8,623 nt of DNA, from positions 1 through 8,623 of the forward strand of contig QHXE01000503.1 of the NCBI GenBank assembly GCA_003222835.1. Direction: 5' to 3'. Made by a program: the position numbers and the translations under genes. The stretch is from Acidobacteriota bacterium (lineage in GTDB: Bacteria; Acidobacteriota; Blastocatellia; Pyrinomonadales; Pyrinomonadaceae). Shown in pieces: positions 1 to 5,174 of this stretch (positions are counted from its first letter, which is position 1; each line of letters opens with the position of its first letter). Under the pieces are notes generated by a model, which was not told where the DNA came from, did not search any database, and worked only from the letters and a program-made list of their open reading frames with translations.

Positions 1-2
1 AG

Positions 3-311
3 GAACAAGAGACACATTTGAGCGACCTGGTCGAGGATAAAGGCCTTGTGTCTCCGTCAGATGCGGCCATCAACCTGAACCTGAAGGAGCAGATGGCGCA
101 CGTGCTGAGGACACTCACACCGCGCGAGGAAAGAATCATTAAGATGCGTTTCGGACTGGATGATGGAAGTGAGCACACACTAGAGGAAGTGGGGCAAGTG
201 TTCTCGGTTACGCGTGAGCGCATTCGCCAAATCGAAGCCAAAGCGCTACGCAAACTGCGGCACCCGTCGCGCTCGGGCCGGTTTCGGATCTTTTTCGAGG
301 GGACTGTTTGA
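3..311 (+). CDS. rpoD: RNA polymerase primary sigma factor, C-terminal part (5'-truncated)
   Basis: This is the C-terminal ~102 residues of the primary (sigma-70) factor, which directs RNA polymerase to housekeeping promoters; the gene starts outside the window. The frame is open from base 3 and reads GluGlnGluThrHis into SDLVEDKG, so the TTG at 18 is not a real start. Visible are the end of region 3 ([15 protein letters not shown]), region 4.1 ([15 protein letters not shown]) and the region 4.2 helix-turn-helix that contacts the -35 element ([20 protein letters not shown], then [13 protein letters not shown]). These match the family almost word for word. The last residues ([11 protein letters not shown]) drift from the usual RKLRAFLEG ending and run a few residues longer, which is normal variation. 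A stress or heat-shock sigma is excluded because the complete primary-sigma signature is present. Confidence 0.97.
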   Translation, partial: EQETHLSDLVEDKGLVSPSDAAINLNLKEQMAHVLRTLTPREERIIKMRFGLDDGSEHTLEEVGQVFSVTRERIRQIEAKALRKLRHPSRSGRFRIFFEGTV

Positions 312-313
312 GA

Positions 314-356
314 AATCTGCAGATTGGGACGCTGAGCCGTGTTGGAGCCACGTCCC
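314..356 (+). other. Dyads behind rpoD (possible weak terminator)
   Basis: Three bases after the rpoD stop lies a perfect 12-bp palindrome, AATCTGCAGATT (314-325). It is directly followed by GGGACG (326-331), which can pair with CGTCCC (351-356). No real U-run follows (only TGAGTTTGTTC), so termination here would be inefficient or Rho-dependent. I see no gene in the 138 bases between rpoD and the next small ORF. Confidence 0.25.
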
Positions 357-449
357 TGAGTTTGTTCAAAACGAAAGAGAGAGCCCCGCTGGCAGCTTCC
401 AATGCACGCATGGCACGGCCTGTGTTCAGCGCGACTTTAAGGAGAACCG

Positions 450-611
450 ATGGCAATTACATTTCAAAAGCGTCAGAAGGAATTGAAGAGACAGGAGAAG
501 CAACGCGAGAAGGCGGAACGCCGCGCACAAAGAAAACTCGCCAAGCGCGCAAAAAACGAGGACTTGCAGGAAAATGGAGTACAGCCCAACGCGCCAGAAT
601 CCCAAAAGTGA
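450..611 (+). CDS. Small highly charged protein, 53 aa, unknown function
   Basis: An ATG at 450 is preceded by AAGGAG at 439-444, five bases away, an excellent ribosome binding site, and opens a 53-codon frame ending in TGA. The product starts MAITFQKRQKELKRQEKQRE. Residues 7-37 are almost entirely Lys, Arg, Gln, Glu and Ala in a heptad-compatible pattern, so a single long amphipathic or coiled-coil helix is likely, followed by a polar Asn/Pro/Gln tail. There is no signal peptide, membrane segment or Cys. It follows rpoD on the same strand and converges with the RRM gene. The basic helix could bind RNA or ribosomes, but that is inference; I do not recognise a named family. The RBS and residue bias make a real gene likely despite its size. 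Confidence 0.65.
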   Translation: MAITFQKRQKELKRQEKQREKAERRAQRKLAKRAKNEDLQENGVQPNAPESQK

Positions 612-674
612 ATTGTTGGTGACGCCTGGCCAAGCTGCGACCAATTCCGAAGGTAGAGTGCAAGGGGGGAATTG

Positions 675-1001
675 CTAGAAACGTCGCCGGCCACCCTTGT
701 TGGACCTTCCAGTATGGCCCCAGTGGTCGCGGGAACCGCCGCCATCGCGTGGCGCCTGCGGCCGAGCCTCATTCACCTGCAACTGGCGTCCTTCCAGGTC
801 GTGCCCGTTGAGCTCGGCGATTGCTCGCGCAGAGTCTTCACCTGCTCCGAGTTCCACAAAACCGAATCCTCGAGAGCGGCCGCTTTCCCTGTCGCGAATC
901 ACGCGTGCCGACGCCACCTGAAACCCCTTCCCGCTAAATACCTGCTGCAAGCCTTCATCGGTCACTTCAAACGAGAGATTTCCTACATAGAGGTTCGCCA
1001 T
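675..1001 (-). CDS. RNA-binding protein with one RRM domain
   Basis: A 108-residue protein with a single RNA recognition motif over residues 3-79. RNP2 is LYVGNL (4-9) and RNP1 is RGFGFVEL (44-51), carrying the aromatic residues that stack on RNA bases. The tail (80-108) is rich in Gly, Arg and Ser (RDGGGSRDHWG, GRSNKGGRRRF), as in bacterial and cyanobacterial Rbp-type glycine-rich RRM proteins, which act as RNA chaperones or in cold adaptation. The ATG at 1001 has AAGGAG seven bases upstream, fixing the start. It lies downstream of the cold shock gene on the same strand, separated by a hairpin, and its 3' end faces the small gene ending at 611. Family assignment is secure; the specific RNA target cannot be read from sequence. 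Confidence 0.93.
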   Translation of the reverse strand: MANLYVGNLSFEVTDEGLQQVFSGKGFQVASARVIRDRESGRSRGFGFVELGAGEDSARAIAELNGHDLEGRQLQVNEARPQAPRDGGGSRDHWGHTGRSNKGGRRRF

Positions 1002-1044
1002 TTCCGTTCTCCTTTAGATCTTCGGCCCGACCGATAAAATGAGT

Positions 1045-1075
1045 GAGGCGAGCGAGCGGGTTACCGGCTCGCCTC
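1045..1075 (-). terminator. Hairpin between csp and RRM genes, probable terminator
   Basis: Seven bases beyond the csp stop on the minus strand, GAGGCGAGC pairs perfectly with GCTCGCCTC (9 bp, 13-base loop). It is followed by TCACTCATTTTATC. The stem is GC-rich but the U-tract is short and displaced, so it may be a weak terminator or a processing hairpin that sets the csp:RRM transcript ratio. Confidence 0.45.
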
Positions 1076-1081
1076 GCCAGA

Positions 1082-1285
1082 CTAGAGACTGGTGACGTTT
1101 TCTGCTTGCAGGCCCTTGGGACCTTTAGTGACCTCGAATTCGACAGCCTGCCCCTCGTTGAGCGATCGGTACCCTTCTCCTTGAATCGCGGAGAAGTGGA
1201 CGAACACGTCCTCACCGGTTTGACGCTGGATGAATCCGAAACCCTTGCCCGCGTTGAACCACTTAACTGTTCCTTGTTCTTTCAC
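1082..1285 (-). CDS. Cold shock protein, CspA family
   Basis: A 67-residue single cold shock domain (OB fold) that binds single-stranded RNA and DNA and melts RNA structure. Visible are the opening [15 protein letters not shown] (5-19) with RNP1 KGFGFI at 14-19, RNP2 VFVHF at 27-31, and the typical ending [13 protein letters not shown]. Length matches the family. The start is GTG at 1285, with AGGAG five bases upstream; no alternative start keeps the conserved EQGTVKWF. The next gene on the same strand is an RRM RNA-binding protein, so this is a small cluster of RNA chaperone genes. Its leader is only about 62 bases if transcription starts after the intrinsic terminator upstream. Paralogue identity (CspA/B/C) cannot be decided. 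Confidence 0.97.
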   Translation of the reverse strand: MKEQGTVKWFNAGKGFGFIQRQTGEDVFVHFSAIQGEGYRSLNEGQAVEFEVTKGPKGLQAENVTSL

Positions 1286-1346
1286 TCTAACTCCTACTTT
1301 CTAGTTTTAAGCTATTTGGTGCGCCTGACGCCTCGAGAGATCAAAG

Positions 1347-1385
1347 AAAAAAAAAGGGGGGCTGCAAGTGTGGACCTGCAGCCCC
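1347..1385 (-). terminator. Strong intrinsic terminator upstream of csp
   Basis: Read on the minus strand, GGGGCTGCA (1385-1377) pairs with TGCAGCCCC (1366-1358), a perfect 9-bp GC-rich stem with a 10-base loop. Two Cs and a run of nine Ts (1355-1347) follow. This is a textbook Rho-independent terminator. It ends a minus-strand transcript 62 bases before the csp start, either that of the small ORF at 1456-1578 or a leader of csp itself, in which case it would be an attenuator. Confidence 0.85.
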
Positions 1386-1424
1386 TTAAATGAATCCAAA
1401 GGCTTTACAAGAGCAACAAACGCA

Positions 1425-1439
1425 GTGCTAGCTTAGCAC
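1425..1439. repeat. Small perfect hairpin GTGCTA/TAGCAC
   Basis: GTGCTA and TAGCAC are separated by three bases. The hairpin lies between the candidate 40-aa ORF stop and the terminator, so it would be part of that transcript's 3' region. It has no U-tract of its own. Confidence 0.3.
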
Positions 1440-1455
1440 ACCGCTTCCGACGACC

Positions 1456-1578
1456 CTACGGAAATCTGGGAGTGCAATCCTTGTGGAAGGTTTCACAGCT
1501 GGCGCAAATGGCTGGAACGGGTTGCTGGCGGAAATGCCAGAATTTCTTTTCTTTCCTTGCCTTGATTGCGGGCGACAT
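1456..1578 (-). CDS. Possible 40-aa Cys/His protein, unknown
   Basis: An ATG-initiated frame of 40 codons reads MSPAIKARKE at its start and WHFRQQPVPAICASC further on. Its C-terminal half holds C25-x2-C28-x3-H32-x2-C35, a spacing that could hold one metal ion like a compact zinc knuckle. An in-frame stop lies five codons upstream of the ATG, so this is the whole frame. No clear Shine-Dalgarno precedes the ATG, which weakens the call. In its favour, it lies upstream of a strong terminator on the same strand that otherwise has no gene to serve. I do not recognise the family. It could also be a chance ORF inside the leader of the csp transcript. Confidence 0.3.
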   Translation of the reverse strand: MSPAIKARKEKKFWHFRQQPVPAICASCETFHKDCTPRFP

Positions 1579-1815
1579 GGGCCCGTTTTTTCAGGCCCGA
1601 AATATCTTGTCGCTTACACGCAAACGTACGGCGCAACCATCGCCTTGAAGTTGGACGGATGGTGGACGGAAAACCGGCCGCGCAGGCGCAGATTGACCAA
1701 CGCTGGCCCACGATGCAGCCCACAACCGAAGGCAGGAATGGCGCGTAGAGCCCTACGCCGATGCTTCTGGGCCTTTGCAACCCTCCGGTTAACAGCCTTG
1801 TGCTTGATTTAATCA
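1579..1815. other. Intergenic stretch with no convincing gene
   Basis: Frames of 60-109 codons exist on both strands but they overlap one another, lack ribosome binding sites and show no recognisable domain. The only structure is GGGCC/GGCCC around a T6 run (about 1579-1598) and the dyads listed at 1785-1824. Promoters for the minus-strand genes could lie here but I cannot point to a clean one. Confidence 0.4.
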
Positions 1816-1824
1816 GTTAACCGG
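1785..1824. repeat. Nested inverted repeats at the left edge of the mobile element
   Basis: CCGGTTAAC (1785-1793) is perfectly repeated in inverse as GTTAACCGG (1816-1824). Between them lies a second dyad, TGATT-T-AATCA (1805-1815), abutting the right arm. Paired arms around a short core are what tyrosine recombinases bind, so this is a candidate crossover site. Whether the edge of the element is here or slightly inside is inference. Confidence 0.4.
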
Positions 1825-1828
1825 CCAA
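1817..1828 (+). repeat. Candidate left terminal inverted repeat
   Basis: TTAACCGGCCAA matches, in inverse orientation and with 11 of 12 bases, the sequence just after the second recombinase at 5163-5174. Confidence 0.4.
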
Positions 1829-1947
1829 AGTTCGAAGAGCGGTTTGTTCTCAGAGATGGCTCGTTCTTCAGCCTGTCTTGATTTTCTTCTTCTCTTGCTC
1901 AGTTCAGATTCAATAGCCTTTCCCTTTTACTTTTTCTCTTTTCTTCC

Positions 1948-1963
1948 CCGCCTCCGCGGTTTT
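1948..1963 (+). terminator. Short stem plus T-rich run ahead of the first element gene
   Basis: CCGC, a four-base loop and GCGG (1948-1959) are followed by TTTTG, after a long pyrimidine-rich tract (about 1877-1950). The stem is too short to be a confident terminator, but its position would damp read-through transcription entering from outside. Confidence 0.2.
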
Positions 1964-1996
1964 GTTTCTCCTCCAGATGTTCACTGGAGGAGAAAC
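1964..1996 (+). promoter_or_regulatory. 13-bp hairpin sequestering the Shine-Dalgarno of the first element gene
   Basis: GTTTCTCCTCCAG (1964-1976) is followed by a 7-base loop and its perfect complement CTGGAGGAGAAAC (1984-1996). The second arm contains the GGAGGAG ribosome binding site of the gene starting at 1999, and the first arm is therefore an anti-Shine-Dalgarno. In a transcript that includes both arms translation should be blocked; a transcript starting inside the loop or a bound regulator would free it. IS10, IS50 and IS200 protect themselves from outside transcription in this way, so the same role is inferred here. A DNA operator for the encoded protein is the alternative. Confidence 0.75.
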
Positions 1997-1998
1997 GT

Positions 1999-2412
1999 AT
2001 GCTCCCGAGGCGGAGATGTCCTTTCTGCCGTCGTTGGTTTCATCCCCACCCGCGGCTCAAACAACGACAAAAGACCTGTGGTCGGCCGGACTGTCGCCAC
2101 CAGCAGAAGCGAAAATCCAATCAGGAATGGCGGACTGAGAACCCGGATTACTTTCGCGGGGTTTATGCGCTGCAAAAGGAAAAGTACGGGACGCGCTTCG
2201 ACTACAGGCGGTGCTACCGTCAGCAACATCCCGACTACGTGCGGCGCAACGCGGTTTCCGTCCGAAAATGGCGCGAGCGGCTGAGATCGTCGCCTGTAAG
2301 TTCCACAAGCCCTGATCTGCACGTAACTATCGAGTCCGAAAAGACTTCTATCCGCATTGCCCATGTAAGTTCCACAAGCCGCGATATCTTCGTAACTCTC
2401 AACACTTCTTAG
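1999..2412 (+). CDS. Zinc-finger-like protein of the recombinase element
   Basis: The 137-residue product begins MLPRRRCPFCRRWF. Cys7, Cys10, Cys27 and Cys32 (C-x2-C-x16-C-x4-C) form a likely zinc site. A basic helical stretch follows (QQKRKSNQEWR), then Tyr/Arg-rich segments (YFRGVYALQKEKYG, HPDYVRRN) and KWRERLRS near residue 90. This looks like a small DNA-binding protein. From residue 100 the sequence changes to two imperfect repeats, VSSTSPDLHVT (100-110) and VSSTSRDIFVT (123-133), encoded by the first two copies of the DNA direct repeat, so the tail is probably imposed by the DNA array rather than a folded domain. The ATG at 1999 is set by GGAGGAG (1986-1992), buried in a hairpin. Similar short Cys-rich proteins accompany integrases in acidobacterial genomes, from memory; a role in excision or regulation is inference. 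Confidence 0.7.
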   Translation: MLPRRRCPFCRRWFHPHPRLKQRQKTCGRPDCRHQQKRKSNQEWRTENPDYFRGVYALQKEKYGTRFDYRRCYRQQHPDYVRRNAVSVRKWRERLRSSPVSSTSPDLHVTIESEKTSIRIAHVSSTSRDIFVTLNTS

Positions 2413-2457
2413 GGTTGCAGGAAAGTATCGCGGTGAATCCCAAGTAAGTTCCACAAG
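2296..2457 (+). repeat. Three direct copies of GTAAGTTCCACAAG
   Basis: Exact 14-base copies lie at 2296-2309, 2365-2378 and 2444-2457, with periods of 69 and 79 bases. The first two units extend further: GCC-like bases continue the match, and CGTAACT follows after a 10-base variable stretch in both, then ACTTCT further on, so they are diverged tandem duplicates. The first two copies lie in frame inside the preceding gene; the third is beyond its stop. Conservation across coding and non-coding positions points to selection on the DNA, for instance as recombinase or regulator binding sites. Only three copies and unequal spacers of 55 and 65 bases argue against CRISPR. Confidence 0.8.
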
Positions 2458-2513
2458 GTTCGATGGCTTTTCCCAACCCTCTGCCCCTACTTTGAGCCCG
2501 CGGAGGAATGAAA

Positions 2514-2979
2514 ATGCCGAAGTCCCGACCCCAACCGCCCCGACCCGATCGCCGACGTTCCATCCGCGGTTCCTTCAGCTGGATCGATCACCGCTTCCTG
2601 CGCGAAGGATTCGATCAAGGCCTCACTCGCTTGGAGAAGTTGCTCTACTTCGTGCTGGTGGCGGTCTCCAATCAACGGAGTCAGCTTTTACTCCGACGCG
2701 CGTCTGGCGGAGTTGTTGGACATCCGTTTTCCCCACGAACTGGAAGCGGCTCGCAACGAACTGGTGGCCCGGGACCTGATTGCCTATGAAGACGGAATTT
2801 ACCAAGTGCTGGACCTGCCTGTCGGCTCTCCCAGGAAAGGGCGTGACTCTTCTCCCGACCGCGCTTTGCGTTCGAGTTCCTCTCTCCCGCCCGTTCGCAG
2901 AACCGTATTGCGCGAGGCGGCCTCGGATCTGGAGAGCGTCAAGCAGTTATTGGAACGCTGGGGCTGGAGCCGTCGATGA
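2514..2979 (+). pseudogene. Winged-helix-like gene broken by a one-base frameshift
   Basis: The reading frame starts at ATG 2514 (GGAGG at 2502-2506, seven bases away; the in-frame ATG at 2508 is too close to it). It encodes MPKSRPQPP, then SFSWIDHRFLREGFDQGLTR and EKLLYFVLVAVSNQ up to base 2675. The frame then runs off into unrelated sequence and stops at 2789. Skipping C2676 puts it in the +1 frame, which continues smoothly as GVSFYSDARLAELLDI, ELEAARNELVARDLIAYEDG, IYQVLDLP and so on to TGA 2977-2979, giving 154 residues. The joined protein looks like a winged helix-turn-helix of the replication-initiator or DnaD type, with a basic N-terminus. The stop overlaps the next gene as ATGA. Causes may be mutation, sequencing error or a programmed +1 shift; no classical slippery codon is visible, so mutation or error is likelier. 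Confidence 0.65.
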
Positions 2980-4010
2980 ACCTCTCCGTGGTCTATCAAC
3001 CTGCCGTGTCCGCCAGCACCTCCGCGTATCGAGTGCGTGACAACCAAGGAGGAGAACTCGACTGGGCGAATGCCTTCCTGGACGGTCAGCGCCTCCGCCA
3101 ACTTTCTCCCCGTTCGCTGCGCATCTACGCCTACGACCTCCTCGATTTCGCCCGCTGGTTCGAACCGCAACATCGGCTGCTTGCCGAGATCACGGAGTCC
3201 ACGATCGTCGACTATGTCCGTCATCAACTCGAGCAGGATCCCAAACCCACCTCGCAGACCGTGAATCATCGGCTGGGCACAGTGCGCTGCTGCTATCGCT
3301 TTCACACCGGGCAAGAAATTCCCGCCGGCCAAGTGCATTTCCAGCGCCGCTATACCCGACGATCCCCACTCGGCTACGGTCGGCTTCGCACCACCGTCGC
3401 CCGGGGCCTCCGCCTCAAACAGGATCGGCCGGTGATCGTGCCGCTCTCGGCCGAAGAAGTCGCCAAGTTTTGGCAAAGCTTCCGCACCTATCGCGATCTC
3501 GCACTGGTCGGGCTGATGCTCCTCGACGGCTTGCGCTCCTGCGAGGTCTTGGCCCTGGAACTGGAAGACGTGCAACTCGCTGACGGCCAGATGCGCGTCC
3601 GCGGCAAAGGAAACAAGAAGCGCCTCCTGCCGCTGCCGCCGGATATTCTCGAAGTCCTGGGACATTATCTGCGCCACGAAAGGCCACTGACCAACTCCCA
3701 CGCTTTGTTCATTTCCCTGAAAGGTCGACAACGCGGTCGGCCCGTAACCGCGGCCGGCCTCCGCTCGCTTTTTCGTCATCATCGAGTGCGCAGTCGAATC
3801 CCTCATGCCAACCCGCACCGTCTGAGGCACACCTTTGGGGCGGATATGGTGCGGGCCGGGATGTCCCTGCCTGCCTTGCAACAGCTGATGGGTCACTCGC
3901 AAATCGCGACCACCATGCTCTACGTCGAACTCGCCCCGCAGGACGTCTGGCGCGAATACGCCCGCGCCATCGAGAAGCGCAAGGCGTTGGACTCCTCCCA
4001 CCTCTCATGA
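2976..4010 (+). CDS. Tyrosine recombinase/integrase 1 of the element
   Basis: The 344-residue protein is a site-specific DNA recombinase of the XerC/XerD-like phage integrase family. Residues about 28-110 form the SAM-like core-binding domain (SPRSLRIYAYDLLDFARWF), and about 155-330 the catalytic domain. Catalytic residues are all visible: Arg187 (GLRSCEV), Lys211 (RGKGNKKR), His281 and Arg284 (HRLRHTF), His307 (LMGHSQIATT) and the nucleophile Tyr316 (MLYVEL). The protein should be active. The ATG overlaps the stop of the winged-helix gene (ATGA), and GGAG lies six bases upstream, so it can still initiate although the gene before it is frameshifted. Its own stop overlaps the second recombinase in the same way. 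It differs from a chromosomal dif-acting Xer in its setting and N-terminus. Confidence 0.95.
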   Translation: MNLSVVYQPAVSASTSAYRVRDNQGGELDWANAFLDGQRLRQLSPRSLRIYAYDLLDFARWFEPQHRLLAEITESTIVDYVRHQLEQDPKPTSQTVNHRLGTVRCCYRFHTGQEIPAGQVHFQRRYTRRSPLGYGRLRTTVARGLRLKQDRPVIVPLSAEEVAKFWQSFRTYRDLALVGLMLLDGLRSCEVLALELEDVQLADGQMRVRGKGNKKRLLPLPPDILEVLGHYLRHERPLTNSHALFISLKGRQRGRPVTAAGLRSLFRHHRVRSRIPHANPHRLRHTFGADMVRAGMSLPALQQLMGHSQIATTMLYVELAPQDVWREYARAIEKRKALDSSHLS

Positions 4011-5155
4011 CTCCGGGCCAAAGCAACCTGGAACAGATCTTCGAAACGCAAATCCAGGCGCTCGCCCTCACCCTTCGGCCCGGCTCGGTAGACAACTATC
4101 GATCCACCGCCCGCTGCTTCCTCGCCTATCTCCGCGCCGCATTCCCACAGCTTCGTCGGCTCTCCCAACTACGCCGCGATCCTCATCTGCTTGGCTGGTT
4201 CCGTTGGCTGAGTGCACAACAACCACCCCTGAGCAATGCAACCCGCATCGGTCACCTCATTCGCCTCCGCCGTTTGCTGGACGATCTAGCCGCCAACGGC
4301 CACCACCTGCAGCCCGATCTCATTCGTGGAGAAGACTTCCCTCCAAAGCCTCACTATCTTCCCAGACCTCTTTCCCTCCAGGAAGATCAACTCGTGCAGC
4401 AGGAGCTGCGCCGGACCGACGATCTCTACGCCAATGCCCTCCTGCTCCTCCGTGCTACGGGAATCCGCCTTGGCGAATGCATCCATTTGCCACTGGATTG
4501 CCTGCGGCAGGTGGGAACCGAACAGTGGGCGCTCCATGTCCCCCTCGGCAAACTACACACGGAACGTTTGGTTCCGGCCGATCCCGAGGTGCGGCGGATC
4601 GCGGGCCGGATCCTCACCCTGCGCACTTCGTCTCCGCTCGCGCGATTCGCCAATTCGCAAGGCTTCCTGCTCCCACGTCGGGGTGCTACTCGGCGCGCTC
4701 TGGTGCTGAGTCTCCAATCGGCGTTGGCCCAGGCCGCGAAGCGCGCTGGTTGCTCAACGCATGTGACACCGCACCGTCTTCGGCACAGCTTCGCGACAGA
4801 AATGCTCCGGCTCGGAGTTAGCCTTCCGGCTCTCATGAAGCTACTCGGGCACAAAGATATCCGCATGACCTTGCGCTACGTGGAAGTCACTCAACAGGAC
4901 TTGCAGCGCGAATTCCACCAGGCCCGTCAGAATGCAGCTCATCCGCATCGTCTGCCCACGCTCGCACTCCCCAAAGACATGCCAAGCGCCGGTCTCCCCG
5001 GCATCCGTCAGGCACTGGAGGCCACACGTCATCTTCTGGAAATGTATCGCCGTCAGTTGGGCGATGAGAAAATCCGCCGTCGATTGCGACGCCTCGGCAA
5101 GCGCCTCCTCACTGTTGCTTCCCAACTGCAGAGGATCCAAACAGAGCAAAAATGA
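4007..5155 (+). CDS. Tyrosine recombinase/integrase 2 of the element
   Basis: A second, clearly different tyrosine recombinase of 382 residues. The core-binding domain covers about 12-105 (TLRPGSVDNYRSTARCFLAY) and the catalytic domain about 120-300. Catalytic residues are complete: Arg154 (TGIRLGE), Lys182 (PLGKLHTER), His256 and Arg259 (HRLRHSF), His282 (LLGHKDIRMT) and Tyr291 (LRYVEV). A C-terminal extension (about 300-382) is basic and helical (MYRRQLGDEKIRRRLRRLGK) and absent from recombinase 1; it may mediate contact between the two proteins. No Shine-Dalgarno precedes its ATG (CCTCCCACCTCTC), so translation probably depends on coupling through the ATGA overlap. Two active, co-translated recombinases suggest a heteromeric complex acting on asymmetric sites, like XerC/XerD or RIT elements; that is inference. 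Confidence 0.95.
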   Translation: MTPGQSNLEQIFETQIQALALTLRPGSVDNYRSTARCFLAYLRAAFPQLRRLSQLRRDPHLLGWFRWLSAQQPPLSNATRIGHLIRLRRLLDDLAANGHHLQPDLIRGEDFPPKPHYLPRPLSLQEDQLVQQELRRTDDLYANALLLLRATGIRLGECIHLPLDCLRQVGTEQWALHVPLGKLHTERLVPADPEVRRIAGRILTLRTSSPLARFANSQGFLLPRRGATRRALVLSLQSALAQAAKRAGCSTHVTPHRLRHSFATEMLRLGVSLPALMKLLGHKDIRMTLRYVEVTQQDLQREFHQARQNAAHPHRLPTLALPKDMPSAGLPGIRQALEATRHLLEMYRRQLGDEKIRRRLRRLGKRLLTVASQLQRIQTEQK

Positions 5156-5162
5156 GGAAAGA

Positions 5163-5174
5163 TTGGCCAGTTAA
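5163..5174 (-). repeat. Candidate right terminal inverted repeat
   Basis: TTGGCCAGTTAA, eight bases past the stop of recombinase 2, is the inverse of 1817-1828 with one mismatch. AGTTAATAACC continues outward without further match to the left side. Confidence 0.4.

Noticed and set aside
18..311. Complete 97-aa protein starting at TTG 18
   Set aside because: The frame stays open to the window edge with sigma-factor sequence, so the gene is truncated by the window and this is not its start.
851..863. Further copy of the element repeat (GTTCCACAA) in the RRM gene
   Set aside because: Only nine bases match and they lie in conserved coding sequence; a similar 9-base match occurs near 1480. Chance level.
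1483..1812. 109-codon + strand gene
   Set aside because: No ribosome binding site, no domain, and equally long frames on the opposite strand indicate chance open frames.
2296..2457. CRISPR array
   Set aside because: Only three 14-base repeats with spacers of 55 and 65 bases, partly inside a gene, and no cas genes.
2296..2457. Integron attC cassette array
   Set aside because: No paired R'/R'' core sites (GTTRRRY and RYYYAAC), and the recombinases lack a visible integron-type context of cassettes.
2799..4001. 400-codon open frame antisense to recombinase 1
   Set aside because: It is the mirror of a high-GC coding gene whose catalytic motifs are unmistakable; no ribosome binding site or domain on the minus strand.
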